Below, one piece after another: positions 43,006 through 53,201 of a DNA stretch of 64,000 nucleotides. A program made the translations under genes and the position numbers. Numbering within the stretch: position 1 is the first letter of the stretch; each line of letters begins with the position of its first letter. The stretch spans positions 11,426,001 through 11,490,000 of the forward strand of contig NC_053199.1 of NCBI RefSeq assembly GCF_905163445.1. Reading direction: 5' to 3'. Source of the DNA: Pararge aegeria (taxonomy: Eukaryota > Arthropoda > Insecta > Lepidoptera > Nymphalidae). Below the pieces are notes generated by a model. That model was not told the origin of the DNA. It was given only the letters and a program-made list of their open reading frames with translations, and did no database searches.

Positions 43006-43187
43006 GACGGCCGATTGGCGCAGTGGGCAGTGACCCTGCTTTCTGAGCCAAGGCCGTGGGTTCGATTCCCACAACTGGACAATGTTTGTGTGATGAACAT
43101 GAATGTTTTCAGTGTCTGTGTGTTTATCTAAATATTATAAGTATTTATGTATATTATTCATATAATTATTCATCAGTCATCTTAGTT
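43006..43187 (+). repeat. SINE-A copy, 3'-shortened
   Basis: Head 'gacggccgattggcgcagtg', B box 'gggttcgattcccac', and body to 'catcagtcatcttagtta'. The final about 70 bp, including 'gctagatggcgatgtg', is missing. Confidence 0.85.
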
Positions 43188-44340
43188 ATTCACATCAGTA
43201 CAATACACATGCAGATAAGATTTTTTGTCTGTCTAGTTTCAGGCTTTTGCCAAAGAAACTTTAACGAAATAAGGAAACCCATCGATATTTTTTCATCGCT
43301 GCAAAATTGCATTCTCTGCATATAGCTTACTCTGTGGCACAGTAGCAGTATTCCCAAATTGGCAGCCATTTTTCAAATACCAAAGTGACTCAACGCCTCC
43401 ACCGAGCAGCGGCTATTACAAATTACTCTCTAGACATACGTTATTCCAAGTTATCAGCTTCACATATCTTCATTTGTGAGTCGGTCGGCCGTGAATTGAG
43501 TCGTTAGTAGTAATAAACACTGGATGATCGTTATCCTTCATTTACAACGAGAAATGAAGTTGGAAAAATTTAAAATTCTCGTAAAAGATTGTATTGTATC
43601 ATAATGAGTACAGTCCATTCAAAACTTGGAAGATCATTAGAGAATTGGAAAAAAAAGTGAAGTTAAAAGTATTAGAGAACTGGTCTTGTCGCGGAAGTGT
43701 TTGAATAAAAAATAAACTGAATTTGAAGCGAAGTTCTTTTCTGTTGAATAAGAGTTCTGCAGTATTGAGGAAGGCTACCTAGGGAATTACCGCGCAGGTT
43801 GTATATCGGTATGTCATAGTAGGCTTTAAAAAGGCGTTTAGATTACTGCTTACAAATTTCTCTACAAACCAATGAAAGTCCAGTCAAAATTGAGAATTCC
43901 AAACATTAGCAAAAGTCAAAATACTTTTATAGATACACTCGTTTTTGACTTAAGCTTTCGTTTAAACAATCAGACATACGTTTTAGTTTTATTTATCTAC
44001 AGAAAAATGGCAAAAAAAAAAAAACAAAAGAATTTATCATAAAAGTCATTAGAAAGTTTATGATAATTCAATGTTATTATCGGTTTATTGATAATTCAAT
44101 AAACCGCTGACTCAGGAAAGAGATTTGGATGGTATGAATGAATAATTCAAACAAACAAAAATAAATGTGATATTTTGAGGAGAAAAATATGGGTTAAAAA
44201 TACAGGGGTTTTGTGGAAATGTCACTACGGCCACTTTTCCAAACGACCGTTGAATTGAAAAACTAAATTTATTTTAGTTTTTATTCTTTCAACCGCATAT
44301 ATATTCGTAACAAGTCTATCTAACACGACTTCTATTGAAT
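43188..44340. other. Stretch with no recognised feature
   Basis: Contains a small hairpin at about 44081-44106 ('cggtttattga' and its complement) and an A12 run near 44015. No gene seen. Confidence 0.4.
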
Positions 44341-44344
44341 AGAT

Positions 44345-44475
44345 CTAAATAATAATAATAATAATAAAATTTTATTTCAGGCATAGCCCATATAGTGTGC
44401 ACTTAACAGTTTTTAAAAATAACATAATATGAAGCACAAATTAAATTAACAATAATAATAATAATAATAAAAAAA
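44345..44475 (-). mobile_element. LINE 3' tail with (ATT)n
   Basis: On the minus strand it reads 'gtgcacactatatgggctat', 'gcctgaaataaaatttta', then (TTA)n. A second (AAT)n run at 44450-44470 marks the other side. Trinucleotide tails after a short unique region fit a non-LTR retrotransposon 3' end. Confidence 0.55.
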
Positions 44476-44480
44476 ATAAT

Positions 44481-44692
44481 TAAAATTCAAATTCAAAATT
44501 CAAAAAATTCAAAATTCAAAATTCAAATTCAAATTCAAAATTCATTTATTTCAAGTAGGCCTAATACAAGCACTTTTGAAACGTCAAGTCTGTCCGTGTG
44601 TAGTGACTCTACCACCGGTTCGGAAGGCAGATTCTACCGAGAAGAAGCCGGCAAGAAACTCAGCAGTTGCTCTTTTCCAACATCAAAAATTT
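44481..44692 (-). mobile_element. LINE-tail family D copy
   Basis: On the minus strand it runs from 'gagcaactgctgagtttctt', 'gccggcttcttctcggtaga', 'accggtggtagagtcactac' and 'acttgacgtttcaaaagtgc' to a (TTTGAA)n-type tail. The variable hexamer tail and truncated 5' end fit a LINE 3' region; no coding part is attached. Confidence 0.75.
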
Positions 44693-44964
44693 ACATTTTA
44701 TATTTTAACATTCATTTTTCTATCTTGTGAGAGATGAAAGCGGAGCCGGATGCTTCAAAAATTAATAAAATACTAATAATTAAACACGAAACAAATATTA
44801 AAATAAATAAATATAATGTTAGTAACAATACAAAACCACTATCCTATGTTAGACAACTTAAATCCTAAACTATACCGGCTCAACAAACCAGGCTCTGGGT
44901 GTGGCCCTCCTATAGCCCGTGTGTGCACCATTCCAGCACCTCCAGAGGGCACATAAGAAGGCTC

Positions 44965-45050
44965 GGAGTAAAACGCGGGCGTTGAAGAGAGCTATGCTCG
45001 AGGTATCGGGGTATCTCTATGATCGAATCAGGAATGATAACGCGCAAAAC
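44965..45050 (+). mobile_element. RTE-type LINE remnant
   Basis: Translates as 'RALKRAMLEVSGYLYDRIRN', an altered version of the RTE C-terminal signature seen at 39191 with a small internal insertion. It is flanked by non-matching DNA, so it is a very short remnant. Confidence 0.55.
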
Positions 45051-45580
45051 TTAACAAGATAAAGCTTATCATCATCATATCTACCCAGTGGCCTAGGGTT
45101 TTGAATTTGAGCAAGCCCAGTTACCTCAAGGACAAATTTAACTCGTCAGAGATCTCTTAGTCACCATTTTAGCTAAATGGCAAACAATATCAACAAATCT
45201 TTGAAAAACACTACGATAAAGGTCAGCACGCGAATTATGATAAAGAAGTTTCTATGCAATGTTTCCCAAAATTAAAAAGTAATCATGAAATCCCAAGCGT
45301 TTCTTTGAGTTCTGCTCTCTTTAATTCTTATGATGCCTGGTAATTTATGTCGTAACCAGCCGCGTTTCAAACATTCTTTTCATTAGAAAAAAATATGCAA
45401 AGCCAACAAACAATTTTTAAATTAAAAAAAATTACCTGTTGTTCGCCAATTATTTTTTGATTTTGCCCCAGAAACAATTTGCACACAATTTGAGCTCATA
45501 TTTAACAATATTTACTATAATTTGTAAGAAAACAAACCAGTAAAATGCACTATTCAACTCAAAAAAACAATAATAAACTA

Positions 45581-46416
45581 ACTATAGTCGTAAAAATGTA
45601 ATAGGCCCGTTTTGACACTTGTCATCGCGACGTAACTAGTTATGGAACCATAAGACTCTGTACTCGATACTCACGATAAATCAATTCAAGTCTGTATCAG
45701 TACTTGATTGATATTATTACGTATTGTAAAGTGTTCGTTCGTTCAAAGTATTCCTTTAATTTCACAACCAATACGCGTGACTGGCTGTTGATTATACGTC
45801 CACTTTTCAATATGTTGAAACAGAGTTAGTACTATATAACAACAAACACAAAAATCGAGTCAAATCACTATGTTTAAATTAATATCCAAAATAGAAGAGC
45901 CATAGTTAACGTAATAGTAAACAATATATATCAATCTTAAACGAGCGCACAGTCAACTTTACAAGATGAGGAACGAAAAACTGCGCAGTGCGCGCGGGGA
46001 CGCTTCAGTCATGTGCCGCTTGGTCAGATACATCATCTCAGACTCATTATTTAGAACCCATTTTGAGAACCAAGCTCATTCTTTGCAGTAAAGATAACTA
46101 CACAATATTTAATTTCGATATTCAGTAAAAAAATGGTTACAGCTCTAGTATAAAAAAAAAAAGACTGAGAACGTAACTGTTTTTGGAACGTTTCGCAACA
46201 ATAATAAATTGCATGATACTATGAAGTAAGCGCAAAAACAATACTCGCGATATATCCTTTCATATTAGTTAACGTCCCAAAAAAATTTACGTATTTTTTA
46301 AAACACTGTATGTAATTGATTTGAATTTTTTTATTTCTTTCAGTTTTGTTCCAAGTTACATTCTATGGTCTTGCACAAATGTCAAAACGGGCCTATTACA
46401 TTTTTCCGACTATAGT
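45581..46416. mobile_element. Non-autonomous TA-flanked DNA transposon with 37-bp inverted ends
   Basis: Left end 45581-45617 ('actatagtcgtaaaaatgta', then 'ataggcccgttttgaca') is repeated in reverse complement at 46380-46416 with a single mismatch. TA dinucleotides flank both sides (45579-45580 and 46417-46418). The 836-bp interior has no transposase-like frame. Long inverted ends with a TA duplication point to the Tc1/mariner/pogo group; the autonomous partner is not in the window. A CpG-rich patch ('aactgcgcagtgcgcgcggg') lies near the centre. Confidence 0.88.
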
Positions 46417-46429
46417 TACTAATCAATAA

Positions 46430-46760
46430 TAATGAATCTGTCAAGTGTCAAGTGTGAAGTTGTTTCAATTCGCTCGCTGCTCATCTTCACTAACTTCAAC
46501 TCTCAATCTCCATACTAAATTATCTAGATTGTCTCTGCCAAATACATTGAAATTTCTATGAGAGAGAGCAGTAAAATAAAAGCCCATATAAGCAAATGAG
46601 TGCGAGCGAGACAAAGCGGGACCTCCGATCGCGTACGAAGACACGCGAAAAGCGCGATAGTGATAGTTCGGCTGGTTGCCACCACAGAGTGTACCTGCCA
46701 GAGTAACGTAGTGCTTGCAGTAAAGTAGACAAAGAGTATATACATCATTGAGCAAAAGTT
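46430..46760. other. CpG-richer segment of unknown nature
   Basis: Immediately right of the TA transposon. Contains 'gagtgcgagcgagacaaagc', 'gggacctccgatcgcgtacg', 'cgcgaaaagcgcgatagtga'. A 96-codon minus-strand frame spans it without any recognisable domain. Composition differs from the AT-rich surroundings. It may be a retroelement 5' region or unique DNA. Confidence 0.3.
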
Positions 46761-46911
46761 AAAACATTGTATTTATATCCTCATTGCTATCAAGCTTTAA
46801 TTATTTTGTTAATCTCATTTCGGAATAGTCGAGAAAAATTTAAAAGAGATATTTATTGTAACGCAAGCCCGGCTTTTCGGCTTGTATGGTAGTACCGCCA
46901 CTGTATCTACC

Positions 46912-47366
46912 AAGTACCAGCCCACTACAGAGCACGGGTCTCCTCCCACGGTGAGGAGTTTTAAGGCCGTAGATCACCAAGCTGGCCCAGTGCTGACTAG
47001 TGGACTTCGCACACCTTTGAGATATTATTATAGAGAACCCTCAGGTAAGTTTCCTCACGATTCAAAATTCAAAATTCATTTATTTCAAGTAGGCCTAATA
47101 CAAGCACTTTTGAAACGTCAAGTCTGTCCGTGTGTAGTGACTCTACCACCGGTTAGGAAGGCAGATTCTACCGCGAAGAAGCCGGCAAAAAACTCAGTAG
47201 TTGCTCTTTCCAACATTAATCAAGATGTTTTCCTTCGCCTCTGAAGCAAATGATATTGTACGAATGCACATAACTTAGAATAGTTGGAGGTGCGTGCTAG
47301 GATTCGAACTCGCCGTCCTTCCGAAAGTGAAGTCGAAGTCCTACCCACTGGGCTATCGCCGCTTCA
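46912..47366 (-). repeat. SINE-C copy, full length, interrupted
   Basis: Plus-strand 3' end 'taccagcccactacagagca' through 'gtttcctcacgat', then an insertion, then 'gttttccttcgcctctgaag', 'gcacataacttagaatagtt' and the head 'aggattcgaactcgccgtcc', 'gtcctacccactgggctatc', 'gccgcttc'. The head is tRNA-like with a clear B box. The uninterrupted reading 'cctcacgatgttttcctt' is seen at 54295-54600. Confidence 0.88.
47060..47225 (-). mobile_element. LINE-tail family D copy nested in SINE-C
   Basis: 'attcatttatttcaagtagg', 'acgtcaagtctgtccgtgtg', 'gaagaagccggcaaaaaact', 'agttgctctttccaacatta' match 44481-44692. The flanks 'cacgat' and 'caagat' may be a decayed short target duplication. It was inserted after the SINE-C. 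Confidence 0.82.
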
Positions 47367-48320
47367 CAACTAATACCACCTTACTCCCATCGTACTATAT
47401 CGTACCGTAGTAATGACTGTCAAGCACCAAACGTTTTGCACATGGCTTACGCAGATCATGGACTCGAGATTGTGTCATAACAAAAAGTTGTATAGAGTAA
47501 TAAGAGCTCACGTATCTATGCCCCATAAAGCCAACATAGATACCTGCGATAAAAATTTGTGACGCTGTAAAACCGTGTGCATGAGCAAAATATTCAGGGG
47601 CTGAAAGCTTTTGGGTGTAAAACATTAATGCCGGTACCTGCCTGTGGTCCCTTTAAGCTCTGTTGAACGCGATCGGTTTTCGCTGACGGCTATTTGTTTA
47701 TTGAGATTATGTGAAGTAACACTTAAAGGCCAGGCAGGCAGACAGGCATTCGAACGGAGATCCGTTTTAATTTAACCAGATATATATTAACGAATTGTTT
47801 TTCTCGGAAAAATACGTAAGCAACAACCACTTTTATGGTGCTTCAGATCTTCTTACTGCCAGCAAATAGTAAAACCTACTGTAAATGTCGTTTTTGTGAC
47901 TACGTTTCGGCATCGTTTGAAACTTATTAGCGATACAAAATTTAATAATTTGGTGATGGGATTTTTTTCTGCTTTCAAATAAGTGGTAGAAAGGCGATAC
48001 CTTGACGTATTACTATAATTTATACCTCATCTCGAAGGACGAAGCAAGGATTTGTAATTGAAAAATAAACTATAAGAACTTTTTTTTTACCTTTTTCTAT
48101 TTCGCAGTCTGATATCAGAAGAATGGAATTCTTCTTAAGAATATATTTATAGATGGATAAGTATTTCAATGTTTAGATTATACATACGCTTATGCTAATA
48201 ATCCCATCGCATAAGTAGCTGACTTCTTCTCGTCAAAAATACCTCAGTTATCACTTGTGCGTGTTACAAGTGATGACCTATGCCCCTAAAATGTGGTTGC
48301 TAACTATGGGCTTTGAAGGC
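47367..48320. other. Stretch with no recognised feature
   Basis: No gene or repeat assigned. Confidence 0.4.
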
Positions 48321-48327
48321 TCAGAGT

Positions 48328-48610
48328 TACTCAGCGGGCGATGGAGAGAGCTAAGCTTGGAGTATCGCTACGTGACCAAATATAGGAGATCCGTAGAAGA
48401 ACCAGAGTTACCGATATAGCTCAAAGAGTCGCGAAGCTAAAGAAACAATGGGCAGGGCACATCGCTCGAAGAACCGACCGATGTCTGGGTCCCAAGTTGC
48501 TGGTTTGGTGACCTCGCACTAGTGAACTTAGCGTTGTTAGACCCCGTTGAGGTGGACGGACGATATCAATCGAGTCGCCCAACCACAGAACACAAGCTGC
48601 ACAAGACCGT
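48328..48610 (+). mobile_element. RTE-type LINE, 5'-truncated remnant
   Basis: 'RAMERAKLGVSLRDQI' is encoded from 48335 and followed by a stop. In other frames the DNA continues the family ('ccgatatagctcaaagagtc', 'aatgggcagggcacatcgct', 'gaggtggacggacgatatca' corresponding to '..RWTDDINRV..'). Multiple frame breaks; not functional. Confidence 0.8.
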
Positions 48611-48617
48611 GGTGTTT

Positions 48618-48795
48618 ATATGATTATGCAGTCTAAGATGGTAACGGGCTAACCTGTTACAGGTACAAGTATGACAGTTTATTACCAAAACAGACCGAAA
48701 AAGTTTAGGAATTATAAGCCGGGAATCGAACCCATGTTCGTCGAATGCTGGTGGTTTTCACATACACCCCCGCTAAGCTTCCTGCCAAACCCTCG
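48618..48795 (-). repeat. SINE-B copy, diverged but with head
   Basis: Plus-strand 'gatggtaacgggctaacctg' (3' body), then 'aggaattataagccgggaat' and 'cgaacccatgttcgtcgaat', which is a B-box-containing tRNA-like head on the minus strand, then 'cccccgctaagcttcctgcc'. I considered a tRNA gene, but the SINE-B body attached to it argues against that. Confidence 0.65.
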
Positions 48796-49023
48796 ACGAA
48801 AAGGCGACCTTAATATGTAATGAGGGTAATAATTACACCCACAACTTATGTCTATACCTGCTTGTTACCGATATAGTCAAACAAACATGAATAAATTATA
48901 AGCTTTAGCCCTATGTAATATGCAAACAGTGTTGCTAATTTAATAATTTAGTATAAAGTAGTACAGTTAAACAGAACGTACTCGTAGTAACACATAAATT
49001 GCTTTACAAATTATCATACTCCT

Positions 49024-49533
49024 CCAACCCGATGGTCAGATCAACGTATGGAAACCGAAGGTACAATGCTGTAAAAATGGATACTATTGAATGATGCTGG
49101 CTTGAATCGAAGATCATTCTAGATTAAGGCGTGGGATGTCGACCAGAATACTGTCAGTAGTTGTCACTACCCCCTCTTCCCTTTTCGTCGTCTTTCGCGT
49201 CCTCTGTCCTACTACTTCCATCTTCTGCGATCACCAACCCGTCTACCAAGCTTGGTGATTATAAGCAAACCCTTTAGTTGGGAGAGGCTTTAAGTTCAGC
49301 AGTGAACAGTTATAAGCTATTGATAGCGATAATGATAGTTTATTAGGTTTTCGGGCAAATCTCCAACCCTATGGTGAGATCAACGTATGGAAACCGGTAT
49401 CCGGTATATGAACACGGTGTTCAATGCAGTACAAATGGATATTATTTAATGATGGCTTGAATTTAAGATCATTCTAGATTAAACCGTGGGAGGTTGACCA
49501 ACCAGAATACAGTTGTCACAACCCCATCTTCCC
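49024..49533. repeat. Local direct duplication, about 339-bp period
   Basis: Unit 1 (49024-49182) and unit 2 (49363-49533) share 'gatcaacgtatggaaacc', 'aaatggatattatt'-type words, 'gatcattctagattaa' and 'agaatacagttgtcac'. The second unit has a small insertion. Between them is a LINE tail (49195-49345). Confidence 0.75.
49195..49345 (+). mobile_element. LINE 3' end remnant
   Basis: 'tgcgatcaccaacccgtcta', 'ccaagcttggtgattataag' and 'aggctttaagttcagcagtg' followed by a degenerate GAT-type tail ('gatagcgataatgata') follow the pattern of a common lepidopteran non-LTR 3' end. The pattern is recalled from memory, so the assignment is moderate. Confidence 0.5.
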
Positions 49534-49672
49534 ACGGGTGTCGTACCAGGAGACTGAAGGAATACAAACGGGCAGTAGTTAACCCGGCATAGGTAGGAGC
49601 TCCAAGCTGGTATTCGGAGATTCTTGACAGATACCAATCTCCGAAAAACCGCAATATTAAACAAATTATAGA

Positions 49673-49745
49673 CTTACCTAGGAATAGAACTCAAGAATTC
49701 GTGATCCGCAATCCTATATGCTACTGCGCCATAGACGCAGTTAAA
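49673..49745 (-). repeat. SINE-F head fragment
   Basis: 'aggaatagaactcaagaatt', 'cgtgatccgcaatcctatat', 'gctactgcgccatagacgca' on the plus strand is the reverse of the SINE-F-type tRNA-like head. Confidence 0.5.
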
Positions 49746-50460
49746 TAAATAGAAAGGACAACAACCTTTCCTGATGATCAAAAATAAGCTCTAACGTCAT
49801 AAAATACGTAAATCTTCGCGTAAGAAATATCCATATTCATAAAAATTATATTTTTCTCCAAGTTTTCTCATTTCAAATATCACTATTGCAGCTAGTACAT
49901 CCACGATATTGCTTCGTATCTTTATACTTCTGCAACTGGAGTTTTAAAAGCACACGCTTTTTGTATTAAAATATCTGCATTAAGTCGAACCCAAAATTTC
50001 CCCTACTCAAAAAACTTATGCATGTCACTTTTGATACTTATGTTTAAATTTTTGCATTGTAGTGAGGCAAGTGACTTAGAAAATAACGGAGTATTATTTC
50101 CTCCTATCACCAACTCACAGTTGACGCAACACGGGAAATTTCTCGTGGGTGTCAGGAATGGATGCCGAAATCGTGCGACCAACGGAAGTATTAACTGCTC
50201 TTTCTTGATTCGGTCGGTGGCGGTTCATGGTCCTACGGAAGGCAGAAACAAGACTCTTGTGTCTCGACCACAAAGCAGAATTCCTCTCAACAATCGTTAT
50301 ACCAAACGGATTAAGAAGAATATAGAAAAGCAGACTAACATATTTTTAGAGTTGTTTTTGAATCAATTAAATATCATTTGCTTTAAAGGTAAAGGACACT
50401 TGTTTCCCTCAGAGTTATCCATAATATTCTCTAAGATATGTCAAACCTTTCAATATACAC
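49746..50460. other. Stretch with a 171-codon frame of no recognised family
   Basis: The longest open frame of the window (50022-50537, plus) lies mostly here. Its last about 25 codons are translated from a SINE-C fragment, and the rest shows no domain, signal peptide or repeat structure that I recognise. I treat it as chance. Nothing else is evident. Confidence 0.4.
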
Positions 50461-50525
50461 TTGGCCAGTTGGTGGACTTCGGCCTTAACCCTTCTCATTC
50501 TGAGAGAAGACGGCCGGTTATGGGT
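50461..50525 (+). repeat. SINE-C fragment
   Basis: 'ggccagttggtggacttcgg', 'ccttaacccttctcattctg', 'gacggccggttatgggttt'. Only the 3' body remains. Confidence 0.55.
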
Positions 50526-50805
50526 TTATATTTATAAAGCACAGCTAGCGAGAGCGCCGGAGTGTAGTAGTGCTCGGAGTGTATATTCCGAATGTTTTTA
50601 TTTAAGAATCTTTGGAACTTATAACTAAATAGTTATCAATGTTTAAGTTTTTGTTAAAATGTTGTTTCTATAGGTAGGTACAGTATGGAAACATAAATCC
50701 TAAAGTATCACATATAGCTAATCATCTACTTAGCTAGAACTATTCATACCCAATACCCTTTTTTATCGTTCATGATATATGTGAATAACGTTTTAATACT
50801 AAAAG

Positions 50806-51010
50806 TCAAGCTCAAACTCGAAAATAGTTTTGTGCAAGTAGGTCCATAGATGGCCCTTTTGATACGTTTATTACATAACAATATGTGCATGATGGTATGA
50901 TGATAGTGAGATGATGGTGATAACGATATTCGTAAACTTATAACTAAAGATAACTAAAGGTAAACGCGCCCTAGTCTTAGAAAAAGCTAGCAGCAAACTA
51001 TGCCGGGTGT
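50806..51010 (-). mobile_element. LINE-tail family E fragment
   Basis: Plus-strand 'gtgcaagtaggtccatagat', 'gagatgatggtgataacgat', 'ggtaaacgcgccctagtctt' and 'aactatgccgggtgt' are the reverse of the 3' part of family E. No hexamer tail is preserved. Confidence 0.6.
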
Positions 51011-51267
51011 AATAAATATAGGTAAGAAAAAATTAAGTGAAATTAAGTGTAATGAATTATGAGTAATTTATTATCTTCGTTACAGAATAACTGTTCCACA
51101 AAAGGGCTCCGAAAAGCATATTTTTGGATAAAAAAATGTTCTGAAATATCAATGAAAATACGACTCCTAAAGTTTTTCTTCCTGAAAATTTGCTCCGAAC
51201 ATTCATATATCCTAATACCTAATCCATTGGGTGAATAGCGCAGAGAAACCATTTAAAATTACTGCTT

Positions 51268-51430
51268 TTTTCGAGCGCTCACCTCTCCTGAATGAAGGGT
51301 AACGACCAGACTTCGGATATTTATGACTAACGAGCCTATTCACGTACGCTCGGCTCCCAAATGGAGATTTATGAAACAGAAAATGTCGAATAACGTATGT
51401 CTTGGCGTAATTTGTAGACGACGGCACGCA
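51268..51430 (+). repeat. Repeat N, copy 1
   Basis: 'gctcacctctcctgaatgaa', 'taacgaccagacttcggata', 'tttatgactaacgagcctat', 'ccaaatggagatttatgaaa', 'aatgtcgaataacgtatg'. Aligns with 52289-52465 about 1 kb away in the same orientation. No family known to me. Confidence 0.7.
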
Positions 51431-51529
51431 GAAGGCTTTTGGATACTCTATGCTGTTAACAGGATGGATTGTATGGGGAATCCCGCCTAGGATAGGCGCG
51501 ATTCTCCATCTCCACAAAAATACTTTGCA

Positions 51530-51566
51530 GTCCGATTGGCGCAATAGGCAGCGACCCTACTTACTG
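51530..51566 (+). repeat. SINE-A 5' scrap
   Basis: 'gtccgattggcgcaatagg' and 'cagcgaccctacttactga' are the A-box region of SINE-A. The rest is missing. Confidence 0.55.
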
Positions 51567-51708
51567 ATGATACTTTCTTGATGAATGGATACTTACTAGA
51601 TAATGGCTGGATTTTTTCCTACAAACACTTTTATATTCGCATCTAAAAGAACTTTAATAATCCAACTGAGAAAAGGTTAGCCAGAAACTTTTTAGTGTTT
51701 AGGAGTTT

Positions 51709-51914
51709 GACGGCCGGCGCAGTGGGCAGCGACCCTGCTTTCTGAGTCCAAGGCTATGGGTTCGATTCCCACAACTGGAAAATGTTTGTGTGATGAACAT
51801 GTATGTTTTTCAGTGTCTATCAACAGTCATCGTAGTACCCATAACACAAGCTACGCTTACTTTGGGTGTCGATGTGTGTATTGTCAGTATATTTAATTAT
51901 TTATTTATTTATTT
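51709..51914 (+). repeat. SINE-A copy with internal deletions
   Basis: Head 'gacggccggcgcagtgggca' (short deletion in the A-box region), B box 'gggttcgattcccac', then 'cagtgtctatcaacagtcat', in which about 50 bp is deleted. Ends with an AT tail (ATTT)n. Confidence 0.85.
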
Positions 51915-52119
51915 TCTCCCTGGGCAAGTTTTTTTTTTTCGTAAAATCAAAGTCTAGTGTAGACATGCCGCTATCAATTCTTTGTCTTGAAAAGCATATT
52001 AATTTAGAAAATACGACCGCAAAATTCACTTCTTTACCGCTAAGTTTGGAGGTTAGAAAATAACCATCTAAGACAGCAAGAGAAACCCAGACGTAATATT
52101 TCTAATTAATCCCAAAATT

Positions 52120-52195
52120 TATTAGGCAACCCAGGAATCGAATCCAGGTCTTCATGATCTATAGCCACACATGCTAATTATTGACAGTTATTGTA
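52120..52195 (-). repeat. SINE-F head fragment
   Basis: Plus-strand 'aggcaacccaggaatcgaat', 'ccaggtcttcatgatctata', 'gctaattattgacagtta' is the reverse of the SINE-F tRNA-like head with a B-box-like core. Confidence 0.55.
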
Positions 52196-52288
52196 ATGCA
52201 CGAAAAAAGTACTCATGCCTTTTTTGTTCGAATTATACAGGTGTAAAAGCATGACAAAATGCTCAGAACAGAAATTTAGAGAGACACT

Positions 52289-52465
52289 ACGTTTTTTTGG
52301 GTGCTCACCTGTCGACTGAATGGAGGATAACGACCACATCCCAGATATTTATAACTAACGAACCTATTCACGCGCAAGCTATTCCAAATGGAGATTTATG
52401 AGTCAGAGAATGTCGAATAACATATTATGGCTTGAGCGTTGTCGTAACTTGTAGTCAGATAACGA
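52289..52465 (+). repeat. Repeat N, copy 2
   Basis: 'gtgctcacctgtcgactgaa', 'taacgaccacatcccagata', 'tttataactaacgaacctat', 'ccaaatggagatttatgagt', 'aatgtcgaataacatatta'. See copy 1 at 51268-51430. Confidence 0.7.
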
Positions 52466-52679
52466 ACTGTACGCTGGCATAGTCTCTCTTGCGAGATTTA
52501 CAGGTGTGTCTGTGTTTTGCTAACGTTTGCTCGCTAGCTTCGCTTAAAATATTATTTTAGTATTAGTACCAGATTCAAGCAAATCTGTCAGTACAGTTGT
52601 TTCGTTTCAAGTTTCACTCAATGGACCATCTCTTTTCAAAGTCCCCACTCTTAACCTACTGACAGTTAATGTCCCATGT

Positions 52680-52901
52680 GATAAATAAATAAATATACTA
52701 CGACAATGCACACATCGCTATCTAGTCCCAAAGTAAGCGTAGCTTGTGTTATGGGTACTAAGATGACTGATGAATATTTTAATGAATAATATACATAAAT
52801 GCTTAGAATATACATAAAACACCCAGACACTGAAAAACATTCATGCTCATCACACAAAAATTTTCCAGTAGTGGGAATCGAACCCACGGCCTTGGACTCA
52901 A
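52680..52901 (-). repeat. SINE-A copy lacking the extreme 5' end
   Basis: AT tail at 52680-52700, 'aagtaagcgtagcttgtgtt', 'acacccagacactgaaaaac' and the B box (plus-strand 'gggaatcgaacccacgg'). It stops at 'ttggactca' before the A box. Confidence 0.88.
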
Positions 52902-52960
52902 ATAAAGGCATAGTGCTTGAGAAGTCATTATTTCTATGGTCATAATTGATGTATCAAACA

Positions 52961-53201
52961 GATGGCCGACCTGATTGTCAGGGTAAAATCATTGCCTATA
53001 AACAAAGCATCGCTTTGCAGGGAATGCAAGGAACAGGTCGTAAAATGCCGCAATGTGTCCATCAACTGGATGCGTAGGTGAAGTCTCATGTACTTGTAAT
53101 CAAATTAAAACTGCAGCACAGCAATGCTACTTTGCGGCAGAAATAATCAAGCGGTAGTACTTCCACGGACGGTAGTGCTCTGGCACAAAAAGCATTACTT
53201 C
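52961..53201 (+). repeat. Repeat K copy
   Basis: 'atggccgacctgattgtcag', 'ggaatgcaaggaacaggtcg', 'tgtccatcaactggatgcgt', 'ctttgcggcagaaataatca', 'gcggtagtacttccacggac' match repeat K. Confidence 0.7.

Noticed and set aside
44345..44480. CRISPR-like or minisatellite array
   Set aside because: The repeats are (AAT)n microsatellites at LINE tails, with no spacer structure.
46465..46755. 96-codon minus-strand frame in the CpG-rich patch
   Set aside because: It has no domain or known family. An overlapping second frame of similar length on the same strand argues for chance openness from composition.
46882..47244. 120-codon plus-strand frame
   Set aside because: It runs across a SINE-C and the LINE tail nested in it, so it is not a gene.
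48720..48795. Possible minus-strand tRNA
   Set aside because: It contains a B-box-like motif, but the attached 3' DNA is SINE-B body and the stems of a cloverleaf do not pair well.
50022..50537. 171-codon open frame, the longest in the window
   Set aside because: No domain, signal peptide or family resemblance. Its C-terminal part is translated from a SINE-C fragment, and the upstream DNA has no promoter or splice context that I can support.
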